NCBI GenBank assembly: GCA_025357775.1
Contig: JANXOQ010000312.1
Coordinates: forward strand, 1-7,322
From: Ferruginibacter sp.
GTDB taxonomy: Bacteria; Bacteroidota; Bacteroidia; Chitinophagales; Chitinophagaceae
Reading direction: 5' to 3'
Length of the DNA: 7,322 nt
Shown piece by piece: positions 1 to 5,464 of the stretch (position 1 is its first letter; every line of letters starts with the position of its first letter). Both the position numbers and the translations under genes were made by a program. The notes under the pieces were generated by a model. That model had not been told where the DNA came from and made no database searches. It saw nothing but the letters and a program-made list of their open reading frames with translations.

Positions 1-851
1 AACCACATTGGGATTTAATAAAGGAATATGATTTAGTAAATTTTGAGATTGGCGCAAAGCTTGCTGGCAGCGGTTTTCCATTATACAAAGGCAAGGGTGC
101 AAAGTTGCAAAGGGCATTAATACAATATTTTTTAGACTACAACACTGCTGCAGATTATACTGAATACTTGCCACCATTGCTTGTAAATGAAACTACCGCT
201 TATGGCACAGGTGCACTGCCAGATAAGGAGGGACAAATGTACCATGTAACGGAAGATGGATTATTTTTAATACCTACAGCAGAAGTACCAGTAACCAATA
301 TTTACAGCGGTGAAATAATTAAAGATGCAGCTTTGCCTATAATGATGACTGCTTACACACCCTGCTTTCGCAGAGAAGCAGGTAGTTTTGGTAGCGATGT
401 ACGTGGGTTAAATAGAGTACACCAGTTTGATAAAGTTGAAATAATTCAAATTGTGCATCCTACAGAAAGTTATAATATTTTTAAAGAAATGATAAATCAT
501 GTAGAGCGTTTGTTGCAATCGCTTGAACTACCATATCGTATTTTAAATTTATGTGGTGGAGATATGAGTTTTGCGTCTGCACTTACTTATGATTTTGAAG
601 TATATTCTACAGCACAAAAAAAATGGTTAGAAGTAAGTAGTGTAAGTAATTTTGAAACTTTTCAAACCAACCGTATGAAAATACGTTATAAAGATGAAGA
701 AGGTAAATCACAATTATTGCATACTTTAAATGGCTCTAGCCTTGCATTGCCAAGAATAATGGCAGCATTGTTAGAAAATAATCAACAGGCAAATGGTATA
801 TATCTACCAAAAGTATTGCATAGCTATTTTGGTGCGGGGGTTATCAATTGA
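1..851 (+). CDS. serS: Seryl-tRNA synthetase, C-terminal catalytic part (5' end cut by window edge)
   Basis: Class II aminoacyl-tRNA synthetase that activates serine with ATP and loads it on tRNA-Ser (and on tRNA-Sec where present) in the cytoplasm. The frame is open from position 3, so the gene enters from the left; the TTG at 105 is an internal Leu codon, not a start. About 282 residues are visible. Compared with the usual length of about 420, the N-terminal coiled-coil arm that grips the tRNA lies outside the window. In visible-residue numbering, the motif 1 region (GSGFPLYKGKGAKLQRAL) is at 22-39, the serine-binding TAE signature (PTAEVP) at 91-96, motif 2 (FRREAGSFG to RVHQFDK) at 122-144, and motif 3 (NGSSLALPR, with its Arg) at 243-251. 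All class II signatures are intact, so it should be functional. The stop is TGA at 849-851. It is probably transcriptionally separate from the heme lipoprotein gene 70 bases on, though no GC-rich terminator is visible between them. Confidence 0.97.
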   Translation, partial: PHWDLIKEYDLVNFEIGAKLAGSGFPLYKGKGAKLQRALIQYFLDYNTAADYTEYLPPLLVNETTAYGTGALPDKEGQMYHVTEDGLFLIPTAEVPVTNIYSGEIIKDAALPIMMTAYTPCFRREAGSFGSDVRGLNRVHQFDKVEIIQIVHPTESYNIFKEMINHVERLLQSLELPYRILNLCGGDMSFASALTYDFEVYSTAQKKWLEVSSVSNFETFQTNRMKIRYKDEEGKSQLLHTLNGSSLALPRIMAALLENNQQANGIYLPKVLHSYFGAGVIN

Positions 852-921
852 TGCATTTATTCTTATTTAAATTGTTGTTTTTTTTTTACACAAAATCTGT
901 AATAAATTATAAATACTACTT

Positions 922-1329
922 ATGAAAAAGTCAATAATTTTAGTATCTTTTATAATATTTGTTTATAGCTGTTCACAAAAAAGGATCTCTATAAAAACTA
1001 GCAATACAAAACCAGTAGAAACAATAGTAAAAACTATAGAACCAATAGCACCTATAAATACAGCTACACAACTATCTAAAGAAAAAGTTTCAGAGGCAGT
1101 AAAACAAACATCTATAGCTACAATAGATAAAAAAGAATTGGGGCAAGTAGTACTTGGTGGAGAAACCTATAGGACAAAATGTGGGCAATGCCACGACCTA
1201 AAAGAACCAAGCCTTTACAACGAAGCCAAGTGGATGAAAGTAGTAGGCTGGATGGCACCTAGGGCAAGATTAGATGCATCAGAAATAGATAATGTAATTG
1301 CATATTTAAGTTTTTATGCAAAAAAATGA
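922..1329 (+). CDS. Small lipoprotein with a single c-type heme domain
   Basis: A 135-residue exported protein that probably carries electrons in the cell envelope; redox partner unknown. Residues 1-17 form a lipoprotein signal (MKKSIILVSFIIFVYSC; lipobox V-Y-S-C, lipidated Cys17). Residues 18-70 are a Thr/Ile/Lys/Pro-rich linker without recognisable fold. Residues 71-135 are a very short class I cytochrome c-like domain: an N-terminal helix, CGQCH at 87-91 (thioether Cys87 and Cys90, axial His91), then WMAPRARL with Met111 as likely second axial ligand (Met105 is an alternative), then a C-terminal helix ending AYLSFYAKK. The motif and the Met are only about 20 residues apart, so the central loop of longer cytochromes is missing. 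The residues after Cys17 (SQKR) are not acidic, so they do not resemble the Bacteroidota surface-export signal; a periplasm-facing location is inferred. The ATG follows an A/T-rich leader without Shine-Dalgarno. Stop TGA is followed at once by TAA. Heme attachment is inferred from the motif. Confidence 0.88.
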   Translation: MKKSIILVSFIIFVYSCSQKRISIKTSNTKPVETIVKTIEPIAPINTATQLSKEKVSEAVKQTSIATIDKKELGQVVLGGETYRTKCGQCHDLKEPSLYNEAKWMKVVGWMAPRARLDASEIDNVIAYLSFYAKK

Positions 1330-1345
1330 TAAACTAATTTAGTAT

Positions 1346-1379
1346 AAAAAAGTCGCCTTATAAAATGGCGGCTTTTTTT
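1346..1379 (+). terminator. Intrinsic terminator after the heme lipoprotein gene
   Basis: GTCGCC (1352-1357) pairs with GGCGGC (1367-1372), with one G-T wobble, around a 9-base loop. The stem is extended by the A run at 1346-1351 pairing with the T run at 1373-1378. The T tract reaches 1379. It lies 16 bases after the stop codon and is the only clearly G/C-rich stem-loop with a T tract in the window. Since an A run precedes the stem, it could also stop transcription coming from the right. It suggests that the lipoprotein and the DUF1800 gene are separate transcription units. Confidence 0.85.
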
Positions 1380-1408
1380 GTTTAAACCTTTTTCTTTAAC
1401 GCAAGTCA

Positions 1409-1416
1409 TAATTTTA
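1409..1416 (+). promoter_or_regulatory. Possible -7 box for the DUF1800 gene
   Basis: TAATTTTA matches seven of eight positions of the Bacteroidota -7 consensus TAnnTTTG and lies 19 bases before the ATG at 1436, just after the terminator. No good -33 TTTG is found at the usual spacing of about 20 bases; the nearest TTTG-like sequence ends at 1380, too far away. In such A/T-rich sequence a near match can arise by chance, so this is only a candidate. Confidence 0.3.
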
Positions 1417-1435
1417 TAACACAAAAAATATATTT

Positions 1436-2896
1436 ATGCCATTAAATAATAAAATAAAAAATCAACATCTATTATGGCGAGCTGGCTTTGGGCCAATGGC
1501 AGAAAATATTGCAGTATTAGAAAATATTTCTACAAAAGAATTATGGCAAACTTTGCTTTCTACCTCTGTAGATGCGCCAACTAAAATGAATGTGGCAGCT
1601 GACCCCAAAAACGATAAAGCCTTTATGAATGAAGATGGTACACCTATACAATATAAAGAAATGGATGCCGTTACAAAAAAATTAATAGTACAACAATACA
1701 GAACTGATTTAAAGGATATGAATATTGCTTGGCTTAATAATATGATAAATAGCAAAGCACAATTAAGGGAAAAACTTACTTTTTTTTGGCATGGTCATTT
1801 TGCTTGTCGTAGTAGAAATGCATTGTATGCCCAGGAGTTGTTTAACATTATAAAAGAAAATGCTATAGGCAATTTTGGAGATATGCTACGTGCAGTAAGC
1901 AAATCACCAGCCATGTTACAGTTTTTAAATAATCAACAAAATAGAAAAGGACATCCTAATGAAAACTTTGCAAGAGAAGTAATGGAACTCTTCACACTTG
2001 GTAGAGGCAATTATACAGAGAATGATATTAAAGAAGGAGCAAGAGCCTTTACTGGCTGGTCTTATAATAAAGATGGAGAATTTGAATTTAGGAAAAGAGC
2101 CCATGATGATGGAGCAAAAACTTTTTTTACACAAACAGGGAATTTTAGTGGAGATGATATAATAAACATGTTGTTGAAGAACCCACAAACAGCAAATTTT
2201 ATTTGTAAAAAAATGTATAAGTTTTTTGTAAATGAAAAAGTAGATAATGGTAAAGTAGAGTTGCTTGCCAAAAGATTTTATGAAAATAATTATGATATTT
2301 CAAAATTAATAGAAGATATTTTTACCAGCGATTGGTTTTTTGAACAAAAAAATATAGGTGTAAAAATAAAATCGCCTATTGAATTAATAGCAGGTATACG
2401 CAGATTTTTGCCTATGAATTTAGATAATGATGATGCACAATTATTGTTTCAAAAAGTACTTGGGCAAATATTATTTTATCCGCCAAATGTAGCAGGCTGG
2501 GCTGGTGGGCGTGCATGGATAGATAGCAGCACATTGATGGTACGCTTGCAAATACCACAGGCCTTGAGTTCTAAAGATGAAATAAATATTCGCCCAAAAA
2601 CTGACGATGATACTGAGATGGGAATGACAGAAGGAAAAAGAATTAGGCTTGGGAAAAAAGCTGCATTTACAAAAGCTGGTGCTACTGCTAATATAGATTG
2701 GATGTTGGTAAATAAAATTTTTGAAAAAACAGCAAGACCACAATTATTGCAAGCAATTATAGATACTTTATTGCAAACAAAAGGAAGAGTAATAGACGCT
2801 ACTTTAGCAAAATATATAAACAATGAAAGCCGAGAAAATTTTATTAAAAGTGTAGTGGTAAATGTAATGAGTACGCCAGAGTATCAAATGTGTTAG
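1436..2896 (+). CDS. DUF1800 family protein
   Basis: A 486-residue member of the DUF1800 family (Pfam PF08811), whose biochemical function is not established. Family hallmarks in order: HLLWRAGFGP at 11-20; the conserved FFWHGHF segment at 116-122; NENFAREVMELFTLGRGNYTE at about 175-195, the strongest signature; ARAFTGW at 202-208; a helical part with NPQTANFICKKMYKFFV at 249-265; IKSPIELIAG at 311-320; FYPPNVAGWAGGRAWI at 347-362; and the closing VMSTPEYQ at 477-484. Residues 383-420 form a charged, probably flexible insert. There is no N-terminal hydrophobic signal, and an in-frame TAA at 1409-1411 excludes an upstream extension, so either the protein stays in the cytoplasm or it is exported by another route. 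The next gene, 121 bases on and on the same strand, encodes DUF1501, the usual partner; co-transcription is likely. The gene looks complete and intact. Confidence 0.93.
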   Translation: MPLNNKIKNQHLLWRAGFGPMAENIAVLENISTKELWQTLLSTSVDAPTKMNVAADPKNDKAFMNEDGTPIQYKEMDAVTKKLIVQQYRTDLKDMNIAWLNNMINSKAQLREKLTFFWHGHFACRSRNALYAQELFNIIKENAIGNFGDMLRAVSKSPAMLQFLNNQQNRKGHPNENFAREVMELFTLGRGNYTENDIKEGARAFTGWSYNKDGEFEFRKRAHDDGAKTFFTQTGNFSGDDIINMLLKNPQTANFICKKMYKFFVNEKVDNGKVELLAKRFYENNYDISKLIEDIFTSDWFFEQKNIGVKIKSPIELIAGIRRFLPMNLDNDDAQLLFQKVLGQILFYPPNVAGWAGGRAWIDSSTLMVRLQIPQALSSKDEINIRPKTDDDTEMGMTEGKRIRLGKKAAFTKAGATANIDWMLVNKIFEKTARPQLLQAIIDTLLQTKGRVIDATLAKYINNESRENFIKSVVVNVMSTPEYQMC

Positions 2897-2914
2897 GGTG
2901 GGAGATTTGAGAAA

Positions 2915-2935
2915 TTAGATATTAGACATAAGACA
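2915..2935. repeat. Three imperfect 7-base tandem units
   Basis: TTAGATA, TTAGACA and TAAGACA follow one another directly; units 1 and 2 differ at one base, as do units 2 and 3. The run begins 18 bases after the DUF1800 stop codon. The array is short and no function is evident. From memory, TTAGACA-like tandem runs occur between genes in several Bacteroidota genomes, but I cannot verify this here. Confidence 0.5.
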
Positions 2936-2978
2936 CAAATTTAACAAAAATCTTTATTTTTTACAGAGTTCACAAGTG

Positions 2979-2989
2979 CCCCTTCGGGG
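2979..2989 (+). promoter_or_regulatory. CCCC-TTC-GGGG hairpin in the DUF1800/DUF1501 spacer
   Basis: Four C pair with four G around a three-base loop, or equivalently three C-G pairs close a stable UUCG tetraloop. It is followed by AAATTAAGGGA (2990-3000), whose GGG could compete for the same C run. It is conspicuous because the spacer is otherwise strongly A/T-rich. It ends 28 bases before the DUF1501 ATG. No T tract follows, so it is not a standard terminator; it could affect translation or mRNA stability, or be part of a dispersed intergenic repeat. Confidence 0.45.
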
Positions 2990-3017
2990 AAATTAAGGGA
3001 CTAATAACTTTTTAAAC

Positions 3018-4211
3018 ATGTTAATTAAACGCAGAGGTTTTATACAAATGGGTTCACTTGCTACAGCAACTATGATGATGCCAAAGTTTTTAAAAGCATT
3101 TGAAAAACCAAACTATGTGCCAGCTGGCAATAAGGTAGTGGTGGTATTACAATTTAGCGGTGGCAACGATGGCTTAAATACAGTAATACCGATAACCAAC
3201 GATATTTATTACAAAGAAAGAAGAACAATTGGTATAGCAAAAGATAAAGCTTTAGGTATTACAACCGACGTAGGTTTGCACCCATCGCTTACCGCTTTTA
3301 AAGGAATGTATGATGATGGAAGTTTATCAATACTAAATAATGTGGGCTACCCAAACCCTGACCGCTCACACTTTCGTAGCATGGATATATGGCATAGTGC
3401 AAGTGCTAGCAATGAATATGTAAACACAGGTTGGGTAGGCAGGTACTTAGATGCACAATGCAAAGGTTGTGGTAAACCTACGCAAGCACTAGAGCTAGAT
3501 GATATGCTAAGCCTAGCTTTGAAGGGTGTAGATAATAATGGCTTAGCATTTAAAGACCCTCGAAAATTATACAGTAATAGCAAAGAAAAATTTTATAAAG
3601 ATATTGTTGCATCACACACAAGCACAGAAGAAACAGTAGACTATTTGTACAAAACAATGAGTGAAACAATTAGTAGTGCAGATTATATTTTTCAGCAGAG
3701 CAAATTGCACCCAAGTACACAAGCATACCCAAATACTTCTTTAGGTAAAGATTTAAAAACCATTTCGTCGCTTATTTTATCTGATATAAATACAAAAGTG
3801 TACTACGTTTCGCTTGGTAGTTTTGATACACATGCTGGGCAAGAAAACAAGCAAAAAAAATTGTTTGATGAGTTGAACGATGCTGTAAAAGCATTTACAA
3901 CTGATATGAAAAGCAACGGGAGATTTGATGATGTGTTGATGATGACTTTTTCTGAATTTGGTAGAAGGGTATCACAAAATGCGAGCAATGGTACCGACCA
4001 TGGCACAGCAAATAATATGTTTTTTATAAGCGGAGGCTTAAAACAAAAAGGCTTGCTTAACGAAATGCCCAACCTTGCAGACTTGAATGATGGAGATTTA
4101 AAACACAAAGTAGATTTTAGAAATGTGTACGCAACTGTAATAAATAAGTGGCTAGGGGTAGATGATAAAATTGTATTGGGTGGTGGGTTTGAAAAAATGG
4201 GCTTTATTTAG
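3018..4211 (+). CDS. DUF1501 family protein (alkaline phosphatase/sulfatase-like fold), Tat-like signal
   Basis: A 397-residue DUF1501 protein (Pfam PF07394). The family is related to the alkaline phosphatase/sulfatase superfamily, but substrate and reaction are unknown. The N-terminus KRRGFIQMGS (4-13) followed by a mildly hydrophobic stretch to about 24 resembles a twin-arginine signal (RRxF), so export in folded form is likely; no clear cleavage site is seen. Conserved blocks: LQFSGGNDGLNTVIP at 44-58, LHPSL at 87-91, RSHFRSMDIWHS at 116-127, GWVGRYLD at 138-145, SFDTHAGQ at 268-275, TFSEFGRRVSQN at 310-321, TDHGTAN at 326-332, and DFRNVYATVINKWLG at 366-380. Asp50, Asp270, His272, Asp327 and His328 are the obvious metal or active-site candidates by analogy with the superfamily. 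A CxxC (Cys148, Cys151) follows the GWVGRYLD block. It lies downstream of its usual partner DUF1800. The gene is complete. Confidence 0.93.
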   Translation: MLIKRRGFIQMGSLATATMMMPKFLKAFEKPNYVPAGNKVVVVLQFSGGNDGLNTVIPITNDIYYKERRTIGIAKDKALGITTDVGLHPSLTAFKGMYDDGSLSILNNVGYPNPDRSHFRSMDIWHSASASNEYVNTGWVGRYLDAQCKGCGKPTQALELDDMLSLALKGVDNNGLAFKDPRKLYSNSKEKFYKDIVASHTSTEETVDYLYKTMSETISSADYIFQQSKLHPSTQAYPNTSLGKDLKTISSLILSDINTKVYYVSLGSFDTHAGQENKQKKLFDELNDAVKAFTTDMKSNGRFDDVLMMTFSEFGRRVSQNASNGTDHGTANNMFFISGGLKQKGLLNEMPNLADLNDGDLKHKVDFRNVYATVINKWLGVDDKIVLGGGFEKMGFI

Positions 4212-4236
4212 AAAGAACACTTTATATAGTAATCTT

Positions 4237-4256
4237 TAAACAAATTATCTTGTTTA
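4237..4256. repeat. A/T-rich inverted repeat after the DUF1501 gene
   Basis: TAAACAA (4237-4243) is perfectly complementary to TTGTTTA (4250-4256) around six bases, 25 bases after the DUF1501 stop. The stem is weak and no T tract follows, so a terminator role is doubtful. Confidence 0.3.
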
Positions 4257-4297
4257 CTAATTATAAAGTTATTTGAAATGCTTTGAACAATTATTAA

Positions 4298-4309
4298 TCA
4301 TTCGAATGA
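4298..4309. repeat. Perfect 12-base palindrome TCATTCGAATGA
   Basis: The sequence equals its own reverse complement and sits between the convergent DUF1501 and S66 genes. It has the form of a dimeric protein-binding site, but it is far from any visible promoter, so a regulatory role is unsupported. Confidence 0.35.
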
Positions 4310-4358
4310 GTCTTTTTGGATAAATAGTAAGATTTTATAAAGTATTATAAATGATTTG

Positions 4359-4382
4359 TAAAAAATATCAAACTATTTTTTA
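4359..4382 (-). terminator. Possible A/T-only terminator between convergent genes
   Basis: TAAAAAATA (4359-4367) is perfectly complementary to TATTTTTTA (4374-4382) around TCAAAC. It begins directly after the stop codon of the minus-strand S66 gene, and read from that strand the stem ends in a T-rich arm. The arrangement is symmetrical, so it could serve the converging DUF1501 transcript too. With no G-C pair the stem is weak, so confidence is limited. Confidence 0.35.
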
Positions 4383-5300
4383 TTATTCAAAACATTCTTT
4401 CAAAATTCCACTCTTCTCATCCAACACCAAAGTATGTTTCATCCCCACTTTTAAAGCCCTGTTTTCCACACCATGCCCTACAGGAAAATTGTAGCATACT
4501 GGATATTTATATTCAGCAACAATATCATTTATAATTTCATAAATTGATTTGCCAAAATGTCTGTCAGTATCTGCTAAGTTTGTAAAATCGCCTACAATTA
4601 GAGCAGCTAAATTTTTCAATTTTCCGCTTCGTTTTAGTTGGTATAGCATCCTATCTACAGCATATAATTGCTCTCCAATATCTTCAATAAATAGTATACA
4701 ATTTTTGGTTTTAATATCTGACTTTGTACCAATAGCATTTGCCAGCAATGCAATATTTCCTCCTATTAATTTTCCTTTTGCTTTGCCAACTTTATTAAAA
4801 TTATGAAAAGTTGTTTTGTATTCATAAGCATTACCTTCTAATAAAGAAAGCAATGAAATAATATTTTGAGGATTGTGTGCAGCATTACCAAAAGCAGCAG
4901 CCATAGGCGCATGTATAGTAGCTATTTTAAAATTAGTAACTATATGACTATGCAAAATTGTAATATCACTAAAGCCAATAATCCATTTAGGGTTTTTTAT
5001 AAACTTTTTAAAATCTAACTTATCTATTATTCTACCTGTACCATAGCCTCCTCGTCCACACAAAATTGCTTTTACATTGTCATCGTCTAAATATTGTTGA
5101 AACTCACTTGCTCGTTCATCATCTGTACCACTAAAATAATTTTTAGATTTTCCACCAACTGTTTTGCCTACTAAAATTTTGTACCCCTCTACCTTTAATT
5201 TTTTTATGCACTCTTTTGCTTTTTCTAAAAGCATAAACCCTGCTGGGCAAGTTATAGCAATGGTATCGCCTTTTTGTAAGTATGGTGGTATAGTAATCAT
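4383..5300 (-). CDS. Family S66 LD-carboxypeptidase-like protein (LdcA/MccF family)
   Basis: A 305-residue serine peptidase of MEROPS family S66. Family members remove the terminal D-Ala from murein tetrapeptides during cell-wall recycling (LdcA) or cleave microcin C-type conjugates (MccF); the sequence alone does not decide which, but LD-carboxypeptidase is the commoner role. Start chosen at the ATG at 5300, giving MITIPPYLQKGDTIAITCPAG, typical of the family; a TTG seven codons upstream also lies in frame but is less likely. Blocks: CGRGGYGTGRIIDKLDF at 81-97, nucleophile Ser111 in GFSDIT (109-114), GGNIALLANAIGT at 180-192, Glu206 in FIEDIGEQLYAVDRML, and His276 in PVGHG, completing the Ser-Glu-His triad. 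No signal peptide, so cytoplasmic. Length is normal for the family. It is divergent from the M14 peptidase gene and convergent with the DUF1501 gene, so it is probably transcribed alone. Confidence 0.93.
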   Translation of the reverse strand: MITIPPYLQKGDTIAITCPAGFMLLEKAKECIKKLKVEGYKILVGKTVGGKSKNYFSGTDDERASEFQQYLDDDNVKAILCGRGGYGTGRIIDKLDFKKFIKNPKWIIGFSDITILHSHIVTNFKIATIHAPMAAAFGNAAHNPQNIISLLSLLEGNAYEYKTTFHNFNKVGKAKGKLIGGNIALLANAIGTKSDIKTKNCILFIEDIGEQLYAVDRMLYQLKRSGKLKNLAALIVGDFTNLADTDRHFGKSIYEIINDIVAEYKYPVCYNFPVGHGVENRALKVGMKHTLVLDEKSGILKECFE

Positions 5301-5318
5301 AATTTTTATAAATAATTT

Positions 5319-5326
5319 CAAATATA
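5319..5326 (-). promoter_or_regulatory. Possible -7 box for the S66 gene
   Basis: Read on the minus strand this is TATATTTG, a perfect match to the Bacteroidota -7 consensus TAnnTTTG, 18 bases before the ATG at 5300. The implied leader would be short, roughly a dozen bases. No clear -33 TTTG is seen upstream at the expected spacing, so the call rests on one box in A/T-rich sequence. Confidence 0.4.
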
Positions 5327-5386
5327 CAGAATACTTTTTGCAGATTTATTCAGCATGTCTTTATCATTACAAATGTATCTTCATTG

Positions 5387-5417
5387 ATTGTTTTATTATA
5401 CTATCATAGTAATTTAA
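5387..5417 (+). promoter_or_regulatory. Weak candidate promoter for the M14 peptidase gene
   Basis: ATTG (5387-5390) and TAATTTAA (5410-5417) are separated by 19 bases, the spacing known for Bacteroidota -33 and -7 boxes, but each departs from the consensus (TTTG; TAnnTTTG). TATATTTA at 5440-5447 is an alternative -7 box without a matching -33. Either would give a leader of about 10 to 45 bases before the ATG at 5465. Confidence 0.22.
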
Positions 5418-5464
5418 AATATACCTCATTTTATAAAATTATATTTATACCCATACATTTGATT

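Noticed and set aside
878..887. Run of ten T between serS and the lipoprotein gene as a terminator or phase-variable tract.
   Set aside because: No stable hairpin precedes it (only a 5-base CAATT/AATTG match across about 20 bases), and with no visible promoter element around it, switching by slippage cannot be supported.
2476..2823. Antisense open frame of about 115 codons inside the DUF1800 gene.
   Set aside because: It lies wholly opposite conserved DUF1800 sequence, resembles no family, and has no promoter; it is a by-product of the coding strand. The same holds for the other antisense frames, such as 5584-5976 opposite the M14 gene.
5301..5321. TTG start at 5321 for the S66 gene.
   Set aside because: The ATG at 5300 gives the family-typical N-terminus, and the TTG overlaps the likely -7 promoter box.
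5454..5461. TACATTTG as the promoter of the M14 gene.
   Set aside because: It fits the -7 consensus but ends three bases before the ATG, so transcription would start at or inside the start codon; TATATTTA or TAATTTAA further upstream are more workable.
5384..5464. Longer start for the M14 peptidase (27 additional in-frame residues).
   Set aside because: The extra residues would place a long tail before a textbook Sec signal peptide that starts at the ATG at 5465.
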